From NCBI GenBank assembly GCA_947652605.1, contig OX393576.1, positions 15,030,575 through 15,094,574 on the forward strand: a stretch of 64,000 nucleotides of DNA. Reading direction: 5' to 3'. Under the pieces are notes generated by a model that did not search any database, had not been told where the DNA came from, and saw only the letters and a program-made list of their open reading frames with translations. Shown in pieces: positions 12,503 through 25,235 of this stretch (position 1 is its first letter; the number at the start of each line of letters is the position of its first letter). The position numbers were made by a program, and so were the translations under genes. This DNA is from Elmis aenea (Eukaryota; Arthropoda; Insecta; Coleoptera; Elmidae).

Positions 12503-13080
12503 CATTGAATAAAAAGATAAAGGAAGGAGCGTTATAGCGATACTAAGGCATCCAGGTTAGCCTCTCAATATGGCGGATGCATGTTTCCGCTTCTCAGTAG
12601 CGTATCTAACATTATTAAATATGTATTGATTAATGTAAATATTTGCTTTGTTTTAAATTGAGCCTGTTATTTACTTATTTATTTCTTGTTTCGTGGTTGA
12701 GGGAATTAAAAAAACGACAGCATATTTCTATATTTGGATAGTTTATTATGAGAGTTAAAAAATATGCTGTACACAAATGCACGCCACTGATATGACATAC
12801 CATTTTGAGGTACATCAAATTTTCAATACGTGATTACACTACAAAATATTAATGTCTACTTACCTATGAAACGTAATCTTTTAATCTTCAACATTTTTTG
12901 ACCTAGTAAGACTACAAGATCTGCAGCTAACCATTGTAGCACACAAAACTCTAAATATCTTGACTGTTTGACTTGTCAAAACCGACCGCCATCAGAGGCC
13001 ATTTATGTCGTCATTTCCGTCGCCGCTCAAACGCTGCAGTATAGTATTAAAAGCTCCTTCCTTTATCTTTTTATTCAATG
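12503..13080. mobile_element. P-superfamily MITE, copy 1
   Basis: Starts CATTGAATAAAAAGATAAAG and ends with its reverse complement; the pairing extends about 28 bp. Flanks are ATTATAAC on both sides (12495-12502, 13081-13088), a perfect 8-bp duplication. It is a sister of copies at 30900 and 32171. On its minus strand it keeps a decayed THAP-type first exon. Terminal CA, ~30-bp inverted repeats, 8-bp duplication and THAP together point to the P element superfamily. No transposase catalytic domain is present. Confidence 0.85.
12864..12934 (-). pseudogene. THAP-domain first exon relic (P-MITE copy 1)
   Basis: Minus-strand ATG at 12934 opens MVSCRSCSLTRSKN, then a TAA stop, with ITFHR near the end before a consensus donor GTAAGT. 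The intact form in copy 2 has the Cys-x2-Cys and FHR signature of the THAP zinc finger N-terminus. The in-frame stop makes this copy dead. Confidence 0.6.
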
Positions 13081-13088
13081 ATTATAAC

Positions 13089-14892
13089 AGATTTTTAAGG
13101 ACAGTATAGCTTTGACATTAAAAAAATCTGCAATTATCGGTGAGAATATAATTTTTTAATGATAGCGATGGTAAATATTTAGTTATTTAATCTATTTGTT
13201 ATTAAAATAGCACTGATAGGCAAAGGTATTTTACAAAAGGTGAAAGATTGCATTTAATAAAAAACATAAGTTAGTAATGGAAAAACTTTTTTTCCATTAT
13301 AATATATGTTTTTCTTATTATGTAGTTTATGATGCAACTCAAATCAATACTGAATTAAAAAACTGGTTTAACCTACTGAATTTCCTCATTTAAAAAAAAA
13401 AACTATTTTACTACCCGCGAACTGGGATGTTGCTATTTTTTTTTTTTTTTAATTTACCAAACTGGTTGATAGTTTGTTGTATATAAAAACGAGGATCAGG
13501 TATAATAAAAATATTCGTACTACTAACCTACTAGCTGAAACCGACTCCGATAGTGTTCGATTTCAGTTAAAAAGCATAGAAAGCCATTTTTTGTGAGATT
13601 TACAATGGGGAATAATGTAATATATGAAGGTTACAATTTTTCACAATAATTATGATGACTAAAGGTTTAGTTTCAAAGTAATGTTAATAAGTTAAACGCT
13701 GACACGCAACAAAGTTTACAAAAACTTTGAATCATAGTATAGTTGACGTTTTTCGAATTACTTACTCATCGAGTAAGTTGTAATAATGTCAACATCGCGA
13801 ATTCTACCATACCTTATCATCATGGGCGGCTTGAGGTGTGGGCGATGTGGGGAAACGCTGGGCGAAAAACAATAGAACAGCGTTTTTGAAAATTTATTGT
13901 CAACTTTCAACGCCCACCGTTAAGAAAATTATGAATAGTTATTTTATTAATTCGTGTATAATATTAAAGTCTTGGCATATAAAAGTACTACTAGCTTTAA
14001 TGATTTGTTGAATATTTTAAAGCATTTAAAATTTGACTAAAGCTTATATTCTTAAGATGTTTTTGGCGAGGAGCAGAAATATAAAATCTAATACAATGCG
14101 GATTTGCTAAGGCCAGTCCTGTTAGTATAATATAAAAAGCTATACAAACTTTTATGATTTATAAATATCCACATCATATTTAACTTTAATTTAGTAGTTT
14201 ACTGGAATTATGTGTAAATATTTTGTTGTTTAAGTATAATATTTGTATGAAAGTGCATTTTTCATTCCTATTTTCTTATATTTCGTACAAACATATTTTT
14301 CATTGACGTTATCTAAACAACTTTTTAAATTTAGCTGGTGGATTGGTTTGTGAACAAAATATCCATTTGTTTTGAACAAACAAGTACAGCTAGTGTTTTT
14401 AATGAACATTTTTTAATAAAGTTTCAAATTAAGCATATGCAGTGTGTTTGAAAGGAGGTTTACTTTAAAGACTTCAAAACCGTTAAAGGGACAAAGTCGA
14501 TTAAATCAAACTTAAGTTTTAATTTTAAAAAATTTCTCGTCACCGGATGTACACAAAAACTAAAATTAGCCTAAATAACTTTACTGTAGGCGTTAATAGA
14601 ATGCTAAGAATTGTAGATATGAAGAGAATGATATTGATTTGTTCAAACATCACTTGCATTACTAGATGAATGATAAACAACTGACTTTGCTATTAATAAT
14701 TTTATATAAGCTTACTTAAAAATCTTTCTTAAATGTTTTCTTGCCGACTCCAGTTCCAAGACTCTTGTCTCATCATTTGCAATGTTATTTATTTAGCTTT
14801 TACATAGACACAGCTGTCATAGCAAAGATAATCTTAAGCAAAAATGTTCCTCTAAAACTATATTGATTTAGTTGGTCGAATGAATTTTCATC
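13089..14892. other. AT-rich intergenic DNA, nothing firm
   Basis: A GC-richer block at about 13825-13925 ('gggcggcttgaggtg') resembles the end of a DNA transposon, but no matching right end or duplication was found. Confidence 0.4.
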
Positions 14893-14900
14893 GTTAAAAC

Positions 14901-15251
14901 TCAGGGGATTGGAGCGGAGCACGGAGCTAGATCACGGAGCAATGAGTTTTTGCCCAGAGCAAATAATTTTGGTTGCTCCACTGCTCCAGTTTATTATGTA
15001 CAATTGTTTTAAAAATACTATTTTTTTTCTTTTTTTAGCGTTTGAAGATCAATAATTTGTTTTTTCAAACATTTATTTAACTTCACTTGTTTGTTAGGGT
15101 CAAATATTGTTATTTTTGACCAACTTCTACATATCCGATAAAAAAGTTTTTTTTTTAATGTTAACAAAATTTGGAGCATGGAGCGGAGCTGGAGCAGGCA
15201 TTTTAATGCCGGAGCGGAGCAATTATAAAATTGTACTGCTCCAAATCCCTG
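14901..15251. mobile_element. hAT MITE rich in GGAGC repeats
   Basis: Left end (T)CAGGGGATTGGAGC and right end GCTCCAAATCCCTG are inverted. GTTAAAAC flanks both sides (14893-14900 and 15252-15259), a perfect 8-bp duplication with one extra T on the left. Many GGAGC motifs cluster near both ends, like the subterminal binding repeats of hAT elements. Confidence 0.8.
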
Positions 15252-15484
15252 GTTAAAACAACGTTATCCAACCCTCCTCTCTATTATAATGCAAAAATTT
15301 TTGGGTTTATAACTTTCTATTGCCATTTAAAAAAAATTTATGACGGTTTTTTAAAATTTAATATTTGTGTTTATCAAAGTTTATTATTTTTTTGTGTTAA
15401 CGAATGTTCGTCAAGTGCCGAGTTTTTGTTGGGTTTAAGTTTGTATAAGAGTTAAAATAAAAACAGTACTTAACCAACATAAGC

Positions 15485-15730
15485 CAAAAATATGCTACCC
15501 AATATCTATAAATGTGACGGAATTTACAAAATAATTATAACTGCGGTTTGTGTTACATAGGTGAAACCAAACGAAACTCATGTGAAAGAACACATTAGAC
15601 ATACAAATATAAACAAAACAAATCTACGTGTGAGTAAATACGTAAATAAGTAAATAAGACTGCAACTGCTAGTGACGAAGAGACGAAAAGATTAAAAATA
15701 GTATTGCAAATCGACAATAGATCTTTAAAA
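15485..15730 (+). pseudogene. Penelope-like element: GIY-YIG endonuclease relic and 3' tail
   Basis: GIYKI is read at 15519-15533; after a frameshift, NCGLCYIGETKRNSCERTH is read from 15539 to a stop at 15596. The pairing of GIY with CYIGET and a following basic stretch is the GIY-YIG nuclease signature used by Penelope-like retroelements. After it come 'aaataag' repeats and 'gactgcaac', shared with fragments near 395 and 23785. The reverse-transcriptase part is absent and the frame is broken, so it is inactive. Confidence 0.6.
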
Positions 15731-15845
15731 AAAAAATATTTTTAAGTTAATGGATATTAATAAATGATCACTTGAATAATCCAACAGTTTTGCTTTTATT
15801 TGTTTTGTTATTAGATCTCTTAAAGTCCAGAAATTAATAAAAGTA

Positions 15846-16585
15846 CAGGGTGGCCTATTTTCGATGTCCATACAGGGTGTCTCGGTTATTATAAAAGATA
15901 GAATAAAACTAAGTAAGTAATCTCTATTTCTTATGTCGAGAGGGATTCATTGCCGTAAATAGATTTTTAATATATTTTTTAATTTTCGAAATTTAGCCAA
16001 AAACCGATTTTTGGCAATTTTCAAAAATGTTAAATATCTCGCTTAAACGAAAAGATAAAAAAAAACTTTTAAGACAGTTTTGGCATGGTTTTTTGTCCTT
16101 AATAAGATAGAGGTACTAAATTTTTTTTACTTACATAAATATTGATATATTACACCTAACTTTTTAATTTTAAACAGCAACCATAAGCAAATTATATATT
16201 TTTGAAAAGCGCAAAAAGTAAGCTTTCTATTTATGTCAAAGCCAACTATGGTTTCCATTTAAAATAAGAAAATTAGGTGTAATATATTAATATTTAAATG
16301 AGTTTAAAAAAATAAATATCGCTATCTTATTAAGGACAAAAAAACATGCCAAAAATGCCCTCAAAGTTTATCTCTATCTTTTTGTTTAAGCGAGATATTT
16401 AACATTTTTTAAAATTGCCAAAAATCGGTTTTTGGCTATATTTCGAAAATCAAAAAAGATATCAAAAATCTGTTTACGGCAATGAATTCCTCTCGAAAAA
16501 ATAAATCGAGACTACGTACTTGGTTTTTTCTATCTCTTACAATAACCAAAATATCCTGTATGGGCATCGAAAATAGGCCACCCTC
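15846..16585. mobile_element. CAGGGTG foldback element 1
   Basis: Left CAGGGTGGCCTATTTTCGAT and right ATCGAAAATAGGCCACCCTC are inverted, with TA outside each. The arms stay complementary for about 300 bp each side (for example 'aatcggtttttggc' near 16426 against 'gccaaaaaccgat' near 15992). The left arm also contains a second CAGGGTGTC motif. No ORF. Confidence 0.8.
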
Positions 16586-16587
16586 TA

Positions 16588-18192
16588 CATTATAATACTA
16601 GAGTGCCATGAAATAAGAGACAATTTGGTTTGGTGAAAAGTTTGTTGATCTGAAGAGAAACTGCGTGTGAAGATTTTTTAATTCCCGTGGGAAGTTAACT
16701 TATTTTTACTAACCACCGATAACTGAACAGGTAAACTTAGACGACAAAGTATCATATTAAAACCACGCTTCAAGGAATATGTAACACATTTTTATAATAT
16801 TACAGCATATAGCCATGAGGTACATGTATATTAAAACTGGAAAATAACGAATTTATATTATTAGAGATAATAAATTAACAAATATCAAATATTAGACGTA
16901 TATTTGTAAAAGTATTGGTGTGCTTATAACACCTTTAAATACTATTCCTACATGATTTATTATTACATAATTGCTGGATAGAATACTGTCATTAACCCCA
17001 AAATTATATAATTTAAGAATAACATTCTTTTTAAGTTTTGTTCGATTAAACTTTGTTTATTTAATTGTATCACTTTATTGACTTAATCAAATTAAGTTAT
17101 TCAACAATAACGTACATATAAATTTATATTTTGTAGGGGTGTTTAATCCTGATCAAAATCTTGTGATTTAGGTTTATGTATTTATAAGATGTGAAATGAT
17201 TTATAGTAGAAAAAATGTAAAACTTCTAATAAATAATACAAGGAAACAAAAAACGTAACAAAAATTGTAAGAATTGCATTTTTTACAATTTATTAAAATA
17301 ATTTCGTCAAAAAGCGATTTAATGTAACAATAAAACTTGATAATTTCTTGTATAAGAATTTGCTTTCAATTTTTTCATTTATAATCCTAAGATTAAATTT
17401 TATTTATTAATTCAAGAAAGTGCAATATTGAAATATAGCAACAGCATTCAATGCTAGGATGCGATTATGAAAGCTGGTTTATAGGCAAAAAATATCGTAC
17501 AAAATTATCACACCATCTATATTCAAAATTATAATGCTAATTAAATTATTTAAAATCGAAACAAACAACACGTTGTTTTTTCAAATTCCACGGGCATTTG
17601 TTCATGTTACTTTGAAATTTCAAGCAGTGTCACGACTTTCTCGCTATAAATAATTATGAAAATATTAAAGCATTATTATATTTCATCGAAGATATTTTAA
17701 TCTTTTTTTAACGAGCCATTAAAATTTTTAAGATAACTGAATGCAAAAGTTCGAAAGAAATGTTATGACTAAATGCATCTTTGCAGTGAAAATATTCAAA
17801 TAACATTATAATGCATAAGTCAATGAACTTCAAAAAAATTTACCATTACTTTGATAATTATCGTGTTATATTATAGTATAGGCTATTATAGACTATTATT
17901 ATCAAGACTTGAATAAAAGTACTCCTATTATCTACTATAGACACTTAAATTCTGTGTTTCAGAAGCTACAAATCCTGACGTTTAAGGTGTTTTGGGAAGG
18001 TTTTTAAAACTGATATCCATAGTATGGTATATGGAAAAGGTCAGATTCGTACTTATAATAGGGGGCTCTGTGCCCCGCATTACACCAATTATAAAAACAG
18101 ATTATTTAAAGGACAACACACAAAGGCAAATAAAATGCAATTTTAAAAAAGTAAATGTAATTTTGTTGATATTTAAAAAAAATATATATGTA
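16588..18192. other. AT-rich intergenic DNA, nothing recognised
   Basis: No gene, element ends or RNA gene seen. Confidence 0.5.
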
Positions 18193-20011
18193 CAGGGTGA
18201 GTCACGACGGACGCGTCGGAGTTTTATGGCCAAACGGTATATATTTTCGAACTTTTGTCGCTGTTAGATTATGTAAGTCAATAAGGGCTACATTTTAAAA
18301 ATATTTTCAAACATACAGGGTGCTCCAAAAAAGAGTGGCATATCAAAGTTATACTTTTTCTTATGGAACACCCTGTATATTTTTACATTTTTGGATTCCT
18401 CTTTAAATTTACTTCAAAAAATGTAAAAGGTTATATGGGTCTAAAGTCAACCGTTTTCGTGAAAATTGCATTTTCATGAAAATACAGTATTTTCAAAAAT
18501 TTTCAACATTTGAACACTTTGACAAGTCTGGAGAAATTAGCTTGGAGATAAGATTGACAATAGATTATGTAACACTTTGCACGACCTACATTTTTAATAT
18601 ATTATACAGGGCGTTTTTTACGCTTGGTCAAACTTGTGAAACTTTAAACATCGATAACTCTTTTTTTTTAAATACAACACCCTATATTTTTTTATACCGT
18701 CTTATAGAAAATTTAATTCTCTTTCGAAAATATTAAGGCTGTTTTTCACCTAAAATTTATATTTTCCGAGATATCACGATTTTATTGTTAATTATTAGGG
18801 CAAAGTAATATTTTCAAGTAGGCTATGAAGGTAGAAGCGGTAATTTGAAACAATTGAAAGAAAAAACAGAAACTTATAATTTTATCGTTTGCCTACACAC
18901 TTTTGACATATGTTTATAGGAAAGTTGTAGTTTCACCATACTTACGTTTAAATAGAGAGTTTTTAAAATTATTTATGCATTTATTTATTGGACCAGTGTT
19001 ATAAGATAATTACTAAATCCTATAAACCAATTTTTGTCTGTTTACGATACGGCACTACGACACTCTACCGAAAACAGTACCAACCATGTTTTTTTTTTTA
19101 ATGTAAAATTAGACAAGTCAGTATTACTTTTTTTTTAAATCAGCGTTCCGTTCGCGTACCTAATACATTATCAATCGGTTTTTAGGACTTGGCAAACGAT
19201 CAAACTCAATTATATTAAAAATATTGTGGCCCTGATGGGAAACCTCTATTTAAACGTAAAAATGGTAAAACTACAACTTTCTTATTAAAAAAGTGTCAAA
19301 AATGTGTAGGAACAATACAAAATTATAAGTTTCTTGTTTTTTCTTTCAATTGTTTCAAATTACCGCTTCTACCTTCATAGCCTACTTGAAAATATTACTT
19401 TGCCCTAATAATTAAGAATAAAATCGCGATATCTCGGAAAATATAAATTTTAGGTGAAAAACAGCCTTAATATTTTCGAAAGAGAATTAAATTTTCTATA
19501 AGACGGTATAAAAAAATATAGGGTGTTGTATTTAAAAAAAATGAGTTATCGATGTTTAAAGTTTCACAAGTTTGACCAAGCGTAAAAAAACACCCTGTAT
19601 AATATTTTAAAAATGTAGGTGGTAAAAAGTGTTACATAATCTATTGTCAATCTTATCTCCAAGCGAATTTCTTCAGACTTCTCAAAGTTTTTAAATGTTG
19701 AAAATCTTTGAAAATACTGTATTTTCATGAAAATGCAATTTTCACGAGAACGGTTGACTTTAGACCCATATAACCTTATACATTTTTTGAAGTAAATTTA
19801 AAGAGGAATCCAAAAATGTAAAAATATACAGGGTGTTCCATAAGAAAAAGTATAACTTTGATATGGCACTCTTTTTTGGAGCACCCTGTATATTTGAAAA
19901 TATTTTTAAAATGTAGCCCTTATTGACTTACATAATTTAACAGCGACAGAAATTAGAAAATATAAACCGTTTGGCCATAAAACTCCGACGCGTCCGTCGT
20001 GACTCACCCTG
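18193..20011. mobile_element. CAGGGTG foldback element 2, 1.8-kb palindrome
   Basis: Starts CAGGGTGAGTCACGACGGAC and ends with its reverse complement, each flanked by TA. Arms of roughly 770 bp (to about 18965 and from about 19241) are close to perfect complements, leaving a loop of about 275 bp. Inside each arm sits a further pair of ends, 'tacagggtgctcc' and 'ggaacaccctgta' (about 18314-18380 and 19825-19893), so a smaller family member had inserted before or during arm duplication. No coding frame is credible. Confidence 0.9.
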
Positions 20012-20013
20012 TA

Positions 20014-20685
20014 TATTGAAGTATTGCAACTGAAATTAACGAAAATTTTTAAAGACTACAGTAATTTTTTGGTTCAATTATCGATCAACAATGCGTTAAA
20101 ATCGGTAGGGCCGTTCTAGAGTTGAAAAATGCAGGCGGACGATCAAATGGTCTGCAGATATTGCATGCAATGGGGCCCTACAATTACAAAGAACGTCCTG
20201 ATAATAATAATCTTAACACTAAGTACTTTTAATTTTTTTAAATCATTAATGAATTAACTACGTAATATCAAGGACATGAATACATTTTTAATTGATAATA
20301 TGTACATTATTTTGTTGTTCATTTTAATGTTATGTGTAATAAAATCACATTTCCTGTGTTGCACAATGATTTGTTACGATTTAATTGATAAATAATGTTC
20401 TTTTATTGATTTGGATATCTGACACCAACCCAATTCAACAGACAAGTACAGTCGCAATTAAATCAATTGTGAAGTAATAGCAAGGTAGCAAGTTGTAAAA
20501 TTACGCAATAAAAACATTTACAGATTATTTAGTTCGTTTTTTGTTATCAAAATTCTTCACTGGGTGGTCCAAGAGTATCTATATTTGGAATTTTTTTGAT
20601 AGGTGTAGTTATGTAGTAGGATAAAAAGAGTATTAACGACATGCTATTTGACAAGTTCTCTACCTAACAGTGACAATCTGGTATA
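20014..20685. other. Intergenic, nothing firm
   Basis: A short TAGGGCC...GGGCCCTA pair at about 20105-20182 may be a tiny inverted-repeat element. Otherwise AT-rich. Confidence 0.35.
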
Positions 20686-20687
20686 TA

Positions 20688-21165
20688 CAGAGTGGACCAA
20701 ATTCGAATGTTTTACGGTTTTTTTCGGTTACCATAATGGTTAGCAAAAATCTGATTTCGGTGTCTTGGGCAATTTTTTTAAGATAAACACGCCTGCTAAT
20801 CAGTAATCAGACTTTTTATATCATTTCATTTTCAGACGAAAAATGGAATTTCGTCGTTTTTGAAAATTTACTGTAACTTTCTTATTTTTAAAAATAGAAC
20901 TAAATGTTAAGATAGATATGTATAAATTTTATGCTTATTTAAAAACGAATTTATAAAAATTTTAACGACCTTGATATTTTAGAGATGAAGTGAACTGAAA
21001 TTTTTTAAATGGAAACCTTAGTAGTGACTATATGAAAAAACATTTTTTTAGCTTTTAAAAAATATGATATTTGTTGCAAAAAATAACCAAGATATGGCTA
21101 ATTTTGTGAAAATTTTATTATCAACGGTTGCTATGATTTCGTTAATAAGTGATGTTTGCAATTAA
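20688..21165. mobile_element. Half of a CAGGGTG foldback element
   Basis: Starts CAGAGTGGACCAAATTCGAA after TA and follows the left arm of the element at 25789 in order, through 'tgatttcggt' and 'gatgtttgcaatta'. The right arm is absent, so this is a one-armed copy. Just after it, at about 21186, another left-end fragment of a related family begins (ggggtgtcccaagat). Confidence 0.7.
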
Positions 21166-21189
21166 ACAACACCCAGTATTTTCTATATA

Positions 21190-22823
21190 CGGGGTGTCCC
21201 AAGATAATTACCACTTTGATTATCTTGTACTGATTTTAGAAATAACCTCTAACGACTTTAAATGTGATTAAACGCAGAGAAAATCTGCATTAAAACAATA
21301 TTCAAAAACGTCCTGTATTTCATAGACGTTATTCATTTTTTTTTTCAAAAGGCACTAAAATGTTTTTTAGTCATACGTTTTTATCTTTTCAGTCATGTAA
21401 TCACTTTATATAATTTTGTTTAAAAGTTTAAAAAAGTGTTAGTGATCTCTTGGTCATCCTCTTACAACAAATTTAAGCTCATAATATAAAACAGCGGAAC
21501 TGCACTGCAGCGTAACAATGCATGGGTTACCGCTTCTTTTGTTTACATTGTTGCGTTCAAAACTTCAGAGTTTAACTTTGATTTCTTACTGTACGACTAC
21601 AATTAACTTTTACTGATAAGTTTCCTTAAACTATAAGTAATTGATGTAATTTACTTACTCAAATTTAGTTATCCATTAATTCAAAACGATCGTTCAATTA
21701 AATCATAAGTCTCTCGTAGCGAGCACACATGTAATTACACAGCTACAACTGCACCACTAATCGCATCACATTCGTACAGTGAACACCGCAAACTGCCGTG
21801 AACACTTGTCGCCCTAAAAATCCACTTCCAGAGCCTCTTTCAAGTCTCGCCTTAACTCCCACCATTCATTCTACACAAAAACGTGATAATGCAGTAAGAA
21901 ACAAATACCACCAGTGCCTTTCTTTAAAGTTGTAGACAACTTGGCCTCTACGTGCTTCTGATGAAAGTTGATTCTTATCCCACTTCTGCATGTTTAATGC
22001 AACAAAGTCGTTTCTTGGTCCTTTTTTTTCTATTGAATGAATTGCTTCCTTTTATCATATTATGCATGCTGCGATAACGATCTCAAGGTATTATGAGTTA
22101 AAGCAATTTAATGAATGAAAAGCAAATTTTGTATACGAGGAAAATCCTAAATCTTATGCATTTATCGTTCAGTATTATTTTAAAGTAGGAAGTTAGACTA
22201 TGCTGTAATTGTTTGGTACATATCTGTATTAAATATAATATCAATAAACTATGCTTTCAACCAGAACCAACAGTGAGATTTTGGGACCCATTGCACTAAT
22301 ACAAATTTGGGACATCATATAAAATCAACCCTAACAGGATAATTTTTTACATTCAGCCATTTTTTTGGGGAACTGCTTCGCCAAAACTTTTTTTTTTCTG
22401 GTATCGGAGTAGCACGAGAAGAATAAACAACAAGACTTACATACATGAGTTCACATATTTAGTTATAAAATGGCGTTTTTTTAGCAAAAAAAAACGGTGT
22501 TTTTATAAATTCTTATTTTTTTTTATATAGCATTACAAGATACATTTAAAATGTTGACTTTACTGCAGGCAGATTATACAGGGTGTAGAATAGGAACACG
22601 CAACATAGTAATTATTCCAATGGTAAAATTTTAAAAGTTGTATAATATCTCAGCTAACTGTTTTAGAAAAAAAAAATGTATTTATGTTTTGACTAAAATC
22701 TGTGGTGCCTTGGATTATGCTGTGACAACTGCCCAGCCAAGTCACATTTACGCAAAATTTATTCTTTAGTTGTCGTTAATATTTTATCAAACATTTATTT
22801 TTAACAATAATTTGTTTATGTTT
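21190..22823. other. Intergenic with GC-richer segment at 21690-21990
   Basis: The segment 21690-21990 is clearly less AT-rich, non-repetitive by eye, and contains a donor-like CA|GTAAGA near 21891 on the plus strand. It could be a promoter or non-coding first exon, but no ORF supports it. At 22579 a lone left end CAGGGTGTAG after TA marks another CAGGGTG element fragment. Confidence 0.3.
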
Positions 22824-23213
22824 TTTTGTGCGATCGTACTAGAAACAGCTATTTGACGGACGCGTTAGCAACCATAAAGTACTGCATTACCGGCCCTATC
22901 CTTAGCAACGGCCGTAAAAGTTACTTTTCAGGCCGTTACCCTTAGCAACGGCCGAAAAAGTAACTTTTGCAGCCGTTGCTAAGGAGAGGGCCGGTAATGC
23001 AGTACACACGCCGTCATCTGTCAGTGACATAATGTCACGTAGTTTCTAACCTATAATTTTGAAAATTACTAAAAATTTAAATTGTTTTTAATTCGATCTC
23101 ACAAAAAATGTAATATGCACCTCGGCCTGTTTGCTGGCCTCGACTACGTCTCGGCCAGCAAACCAGACGCGGCCGAAAAAGTTACACTTTTTGGCCTTGA
23201 TACATAAATAACT
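22824..23213. mobile_element. Inverted-repeat element with GC-rich hairpin
   Basis: Runs from 'gtgcgatcgtact' to 'tacataaataactatt'. It contains a hairpin: the 34-base stretch 22879-22912 pairs with 22972-23005 (key words 'attaccggccct' and 'agggccggtaat'), and the loop itself folds ('gtaaaagttac'/'gtaacttttg'). The same unit lies inverted at 43568-44108. No ORF. Confidence 0.7.
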
Positions 23214-23459
23214 ATTATTGGAATGAAATCATAATCATGTATACTTAGCGTCAAAGTAACACTGACAGTACAAGTGACATTAGGATGTGCAGTTGGCTTG
23301 GCACAGCATAATTTCAAGGTACTAAAGATATTATTAAATTTGTCAAAACGGCGTTTTGCAATTTTCTCAATTTTCAGTTCCTGAACAGCTATGAACATTT
23401 TCTTTGCAGATATTTGATAAGCATCGAATTTCGCAACTTTGTCCTAATTTAACCGACTT

Positions 23460-23515
23460 CGTAGCTCTTACGATAAGCGAGATCCCTATGCATTTACTCG
23501 AATTTGGACACCCTG
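23460..23515. mobile_element. Right-end fragment of a CAGGGTG element
   Basis: 'ataagcgagatccc' then 'ttggacaccctg' followed by TA matches right ends elsewhere. No left arm nearby. Confidence 0.45.
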
Positions 23516-23769
23516 TATATTGTGTAAACACTCACTAAACCAAAATTTTGAGAAGTTTTGCTACAATATTATAAATTTTTCATACTAAAACATGTAATAA
23601 ATAACACATCTTATAAAAATTTTCACACGTAAGTTGTTAAATAAAAGACATAATCTTTACGTTGAAACACTAAATGAACTTATGTGAATAAAATTAAATA
23701 AAAAACCTTATCTTTTTTTACAAAATTGTCGAAATGCGTTACCACTTTCAAAACTCTCGTGTCTTCATA

Positions 23770-23885
23770 AATATATAAATAAATAAAACTGCAACTGATT
23801 TGATCCACGGGAAATCCTTCGACAAAACAACAACTTATTTTTAAATGAATCACTTAAATAATCCAATTATTTATTAAAATATTTC
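23770..23885 (+). mobile_element. Penelope-like 3' tail fragment
   Basis: 'aataaataaa', 'actgcaactgat', 'aatccttcgac' and 'atcacttaaataatccaa' follow the order seen at 15640-15785. No protein remains. Confidence 0.35.
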
Positions 23886-24614
23886 CAAACGTCAATAAAC
23901 ATCTACATGGACATTTACTATTGCGACAACCAAACAGTTACATAAAATACAAAATATTTAAAAAAATTACTTTTTAAGTATCGTAGAATAGTCATTATTA
24001 GAAATTGTAAATGACTAATTTGAGGAAAATTATTTAAATGGTAATTTTTAATATAATTATACAGAGGTATGGTAACTTATTTAAAAAAAAAAAAAACTCG
24101 AAAATTAAGGCTATTGTCAAGTATCTCATCTCTTCATCGATAGATTTCCTATTGAAGAACGATTCAAAACTTTCATAAATGTTTACAACAATTTTTATTG
24201 CCAAATGGAATAAAGTAGGGGAAGGTGGTATATACTGGGACATGGTATATAGTGGGACAACAGAGATTTTGGCCATCTGTTACCCCGTACTTGAAGTTTG
24301 TTTACATCAAAATAGCGGTTAAGCAGTCCCATTATATCCTGTCTACAGTATGTGTCGTAAACAATGTCATAGTGACTTGCACATGTGAGGCATGTTTGGT
24401 AACTGCACATTGTTTTTTGGTGGTTATTCAGTTGATGTGCTAAAACTTTTTTATTTATTTAACAACAATTAGAAAATTTGGTGTAGGTGTACCTTACAGT
24501 ATATTAAATGTATGTACAATGTTAAAACTTAAAATAATCATACATGACAGCTTATAAACGAAGTCAGTTTTTTAGATGGTTTTCAGTTGACATGAAAATG
24601 ATTGTAGATGTACA
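23886..24614. other. Intergenic; short 'ggtatata.tgggaca' duplication
   Basis: At about 24228-24260 'ggtatatactgggaca' and 'ggtatatagtgggaca' stand in tandem. Nothing else recognised. Confidence 0.35.
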
Positions 24615-24616
24615 TA

Positions 24617-25233
24617 CAGGGTTCTCGTTTTCCGAGAGCCACTCACTATGGGTATCTCGTAAAGCGTAGGAGTTACGACTTCGGTTAAACTATGGCAAAG
24701 ACGTATATTCAGATGCTTAATAATTTGACTCAAACAGAACTTTTTTAGTTTTTGGGATATAGGGAAAAAAGTAAAAATAAAATATTTGTTTTTGTCATTT
24801 TTAACAAAAATTTTATCAAAAAAGTGCCAAGCTGCTAAGTGTTACATTTTCGAATTCAGAATAAAATGCTCTACAAATTGGCGTTAAAATCAGATAAAGC
24901 GTCCATAAAAAAAAATTGGTCTGTTGATGGTTTAAAAAAAGCTAAACGTCGCATGGAAAATATAATTGGGGATTTTGATACCTTGCAAAAAGTGGCCATG
25001 AAAACGTTTTCACAGAAATGAAATTCGACAGCAAATAAAAAAATTACGGGCAAAAAACAAAAATCCACTTTTACTCTTTCCCCTATATCTCAAAAACTAA
25101 AAAAGGTAGATAAGTTCTGTTTGCGTCAAATTATTAAGCACCTGAATATACAACTTTGCTCTATTTTAACCGAAGTCGTAACTCTTACCGTTTACGAGAT
25201 CCCCATAGTGGCCATCGAAAAACGAGAACCCTG
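24617..25233. mobile_element. CAGGGTT/CAGGGTG foldback element 3
   Basis: CAGGGTTCTCGTTTTC on the left pairs with the right end 'cgagaaccctg', TA outside both. Arms continue through 'atgggtatctcgtaaa' and 'tttacgagatccccat'. A 60-codon frame in the loop (24839-25021) has no known motif. Confidence 0.8.
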
Positions 25234-25235
25234 TA

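Noticed and set aside
24839..25021. 60-codon basic frame in the loop of a foldback element
   Set aside because: No family motif, and frames of this length arise by chance in AT-rich loops.
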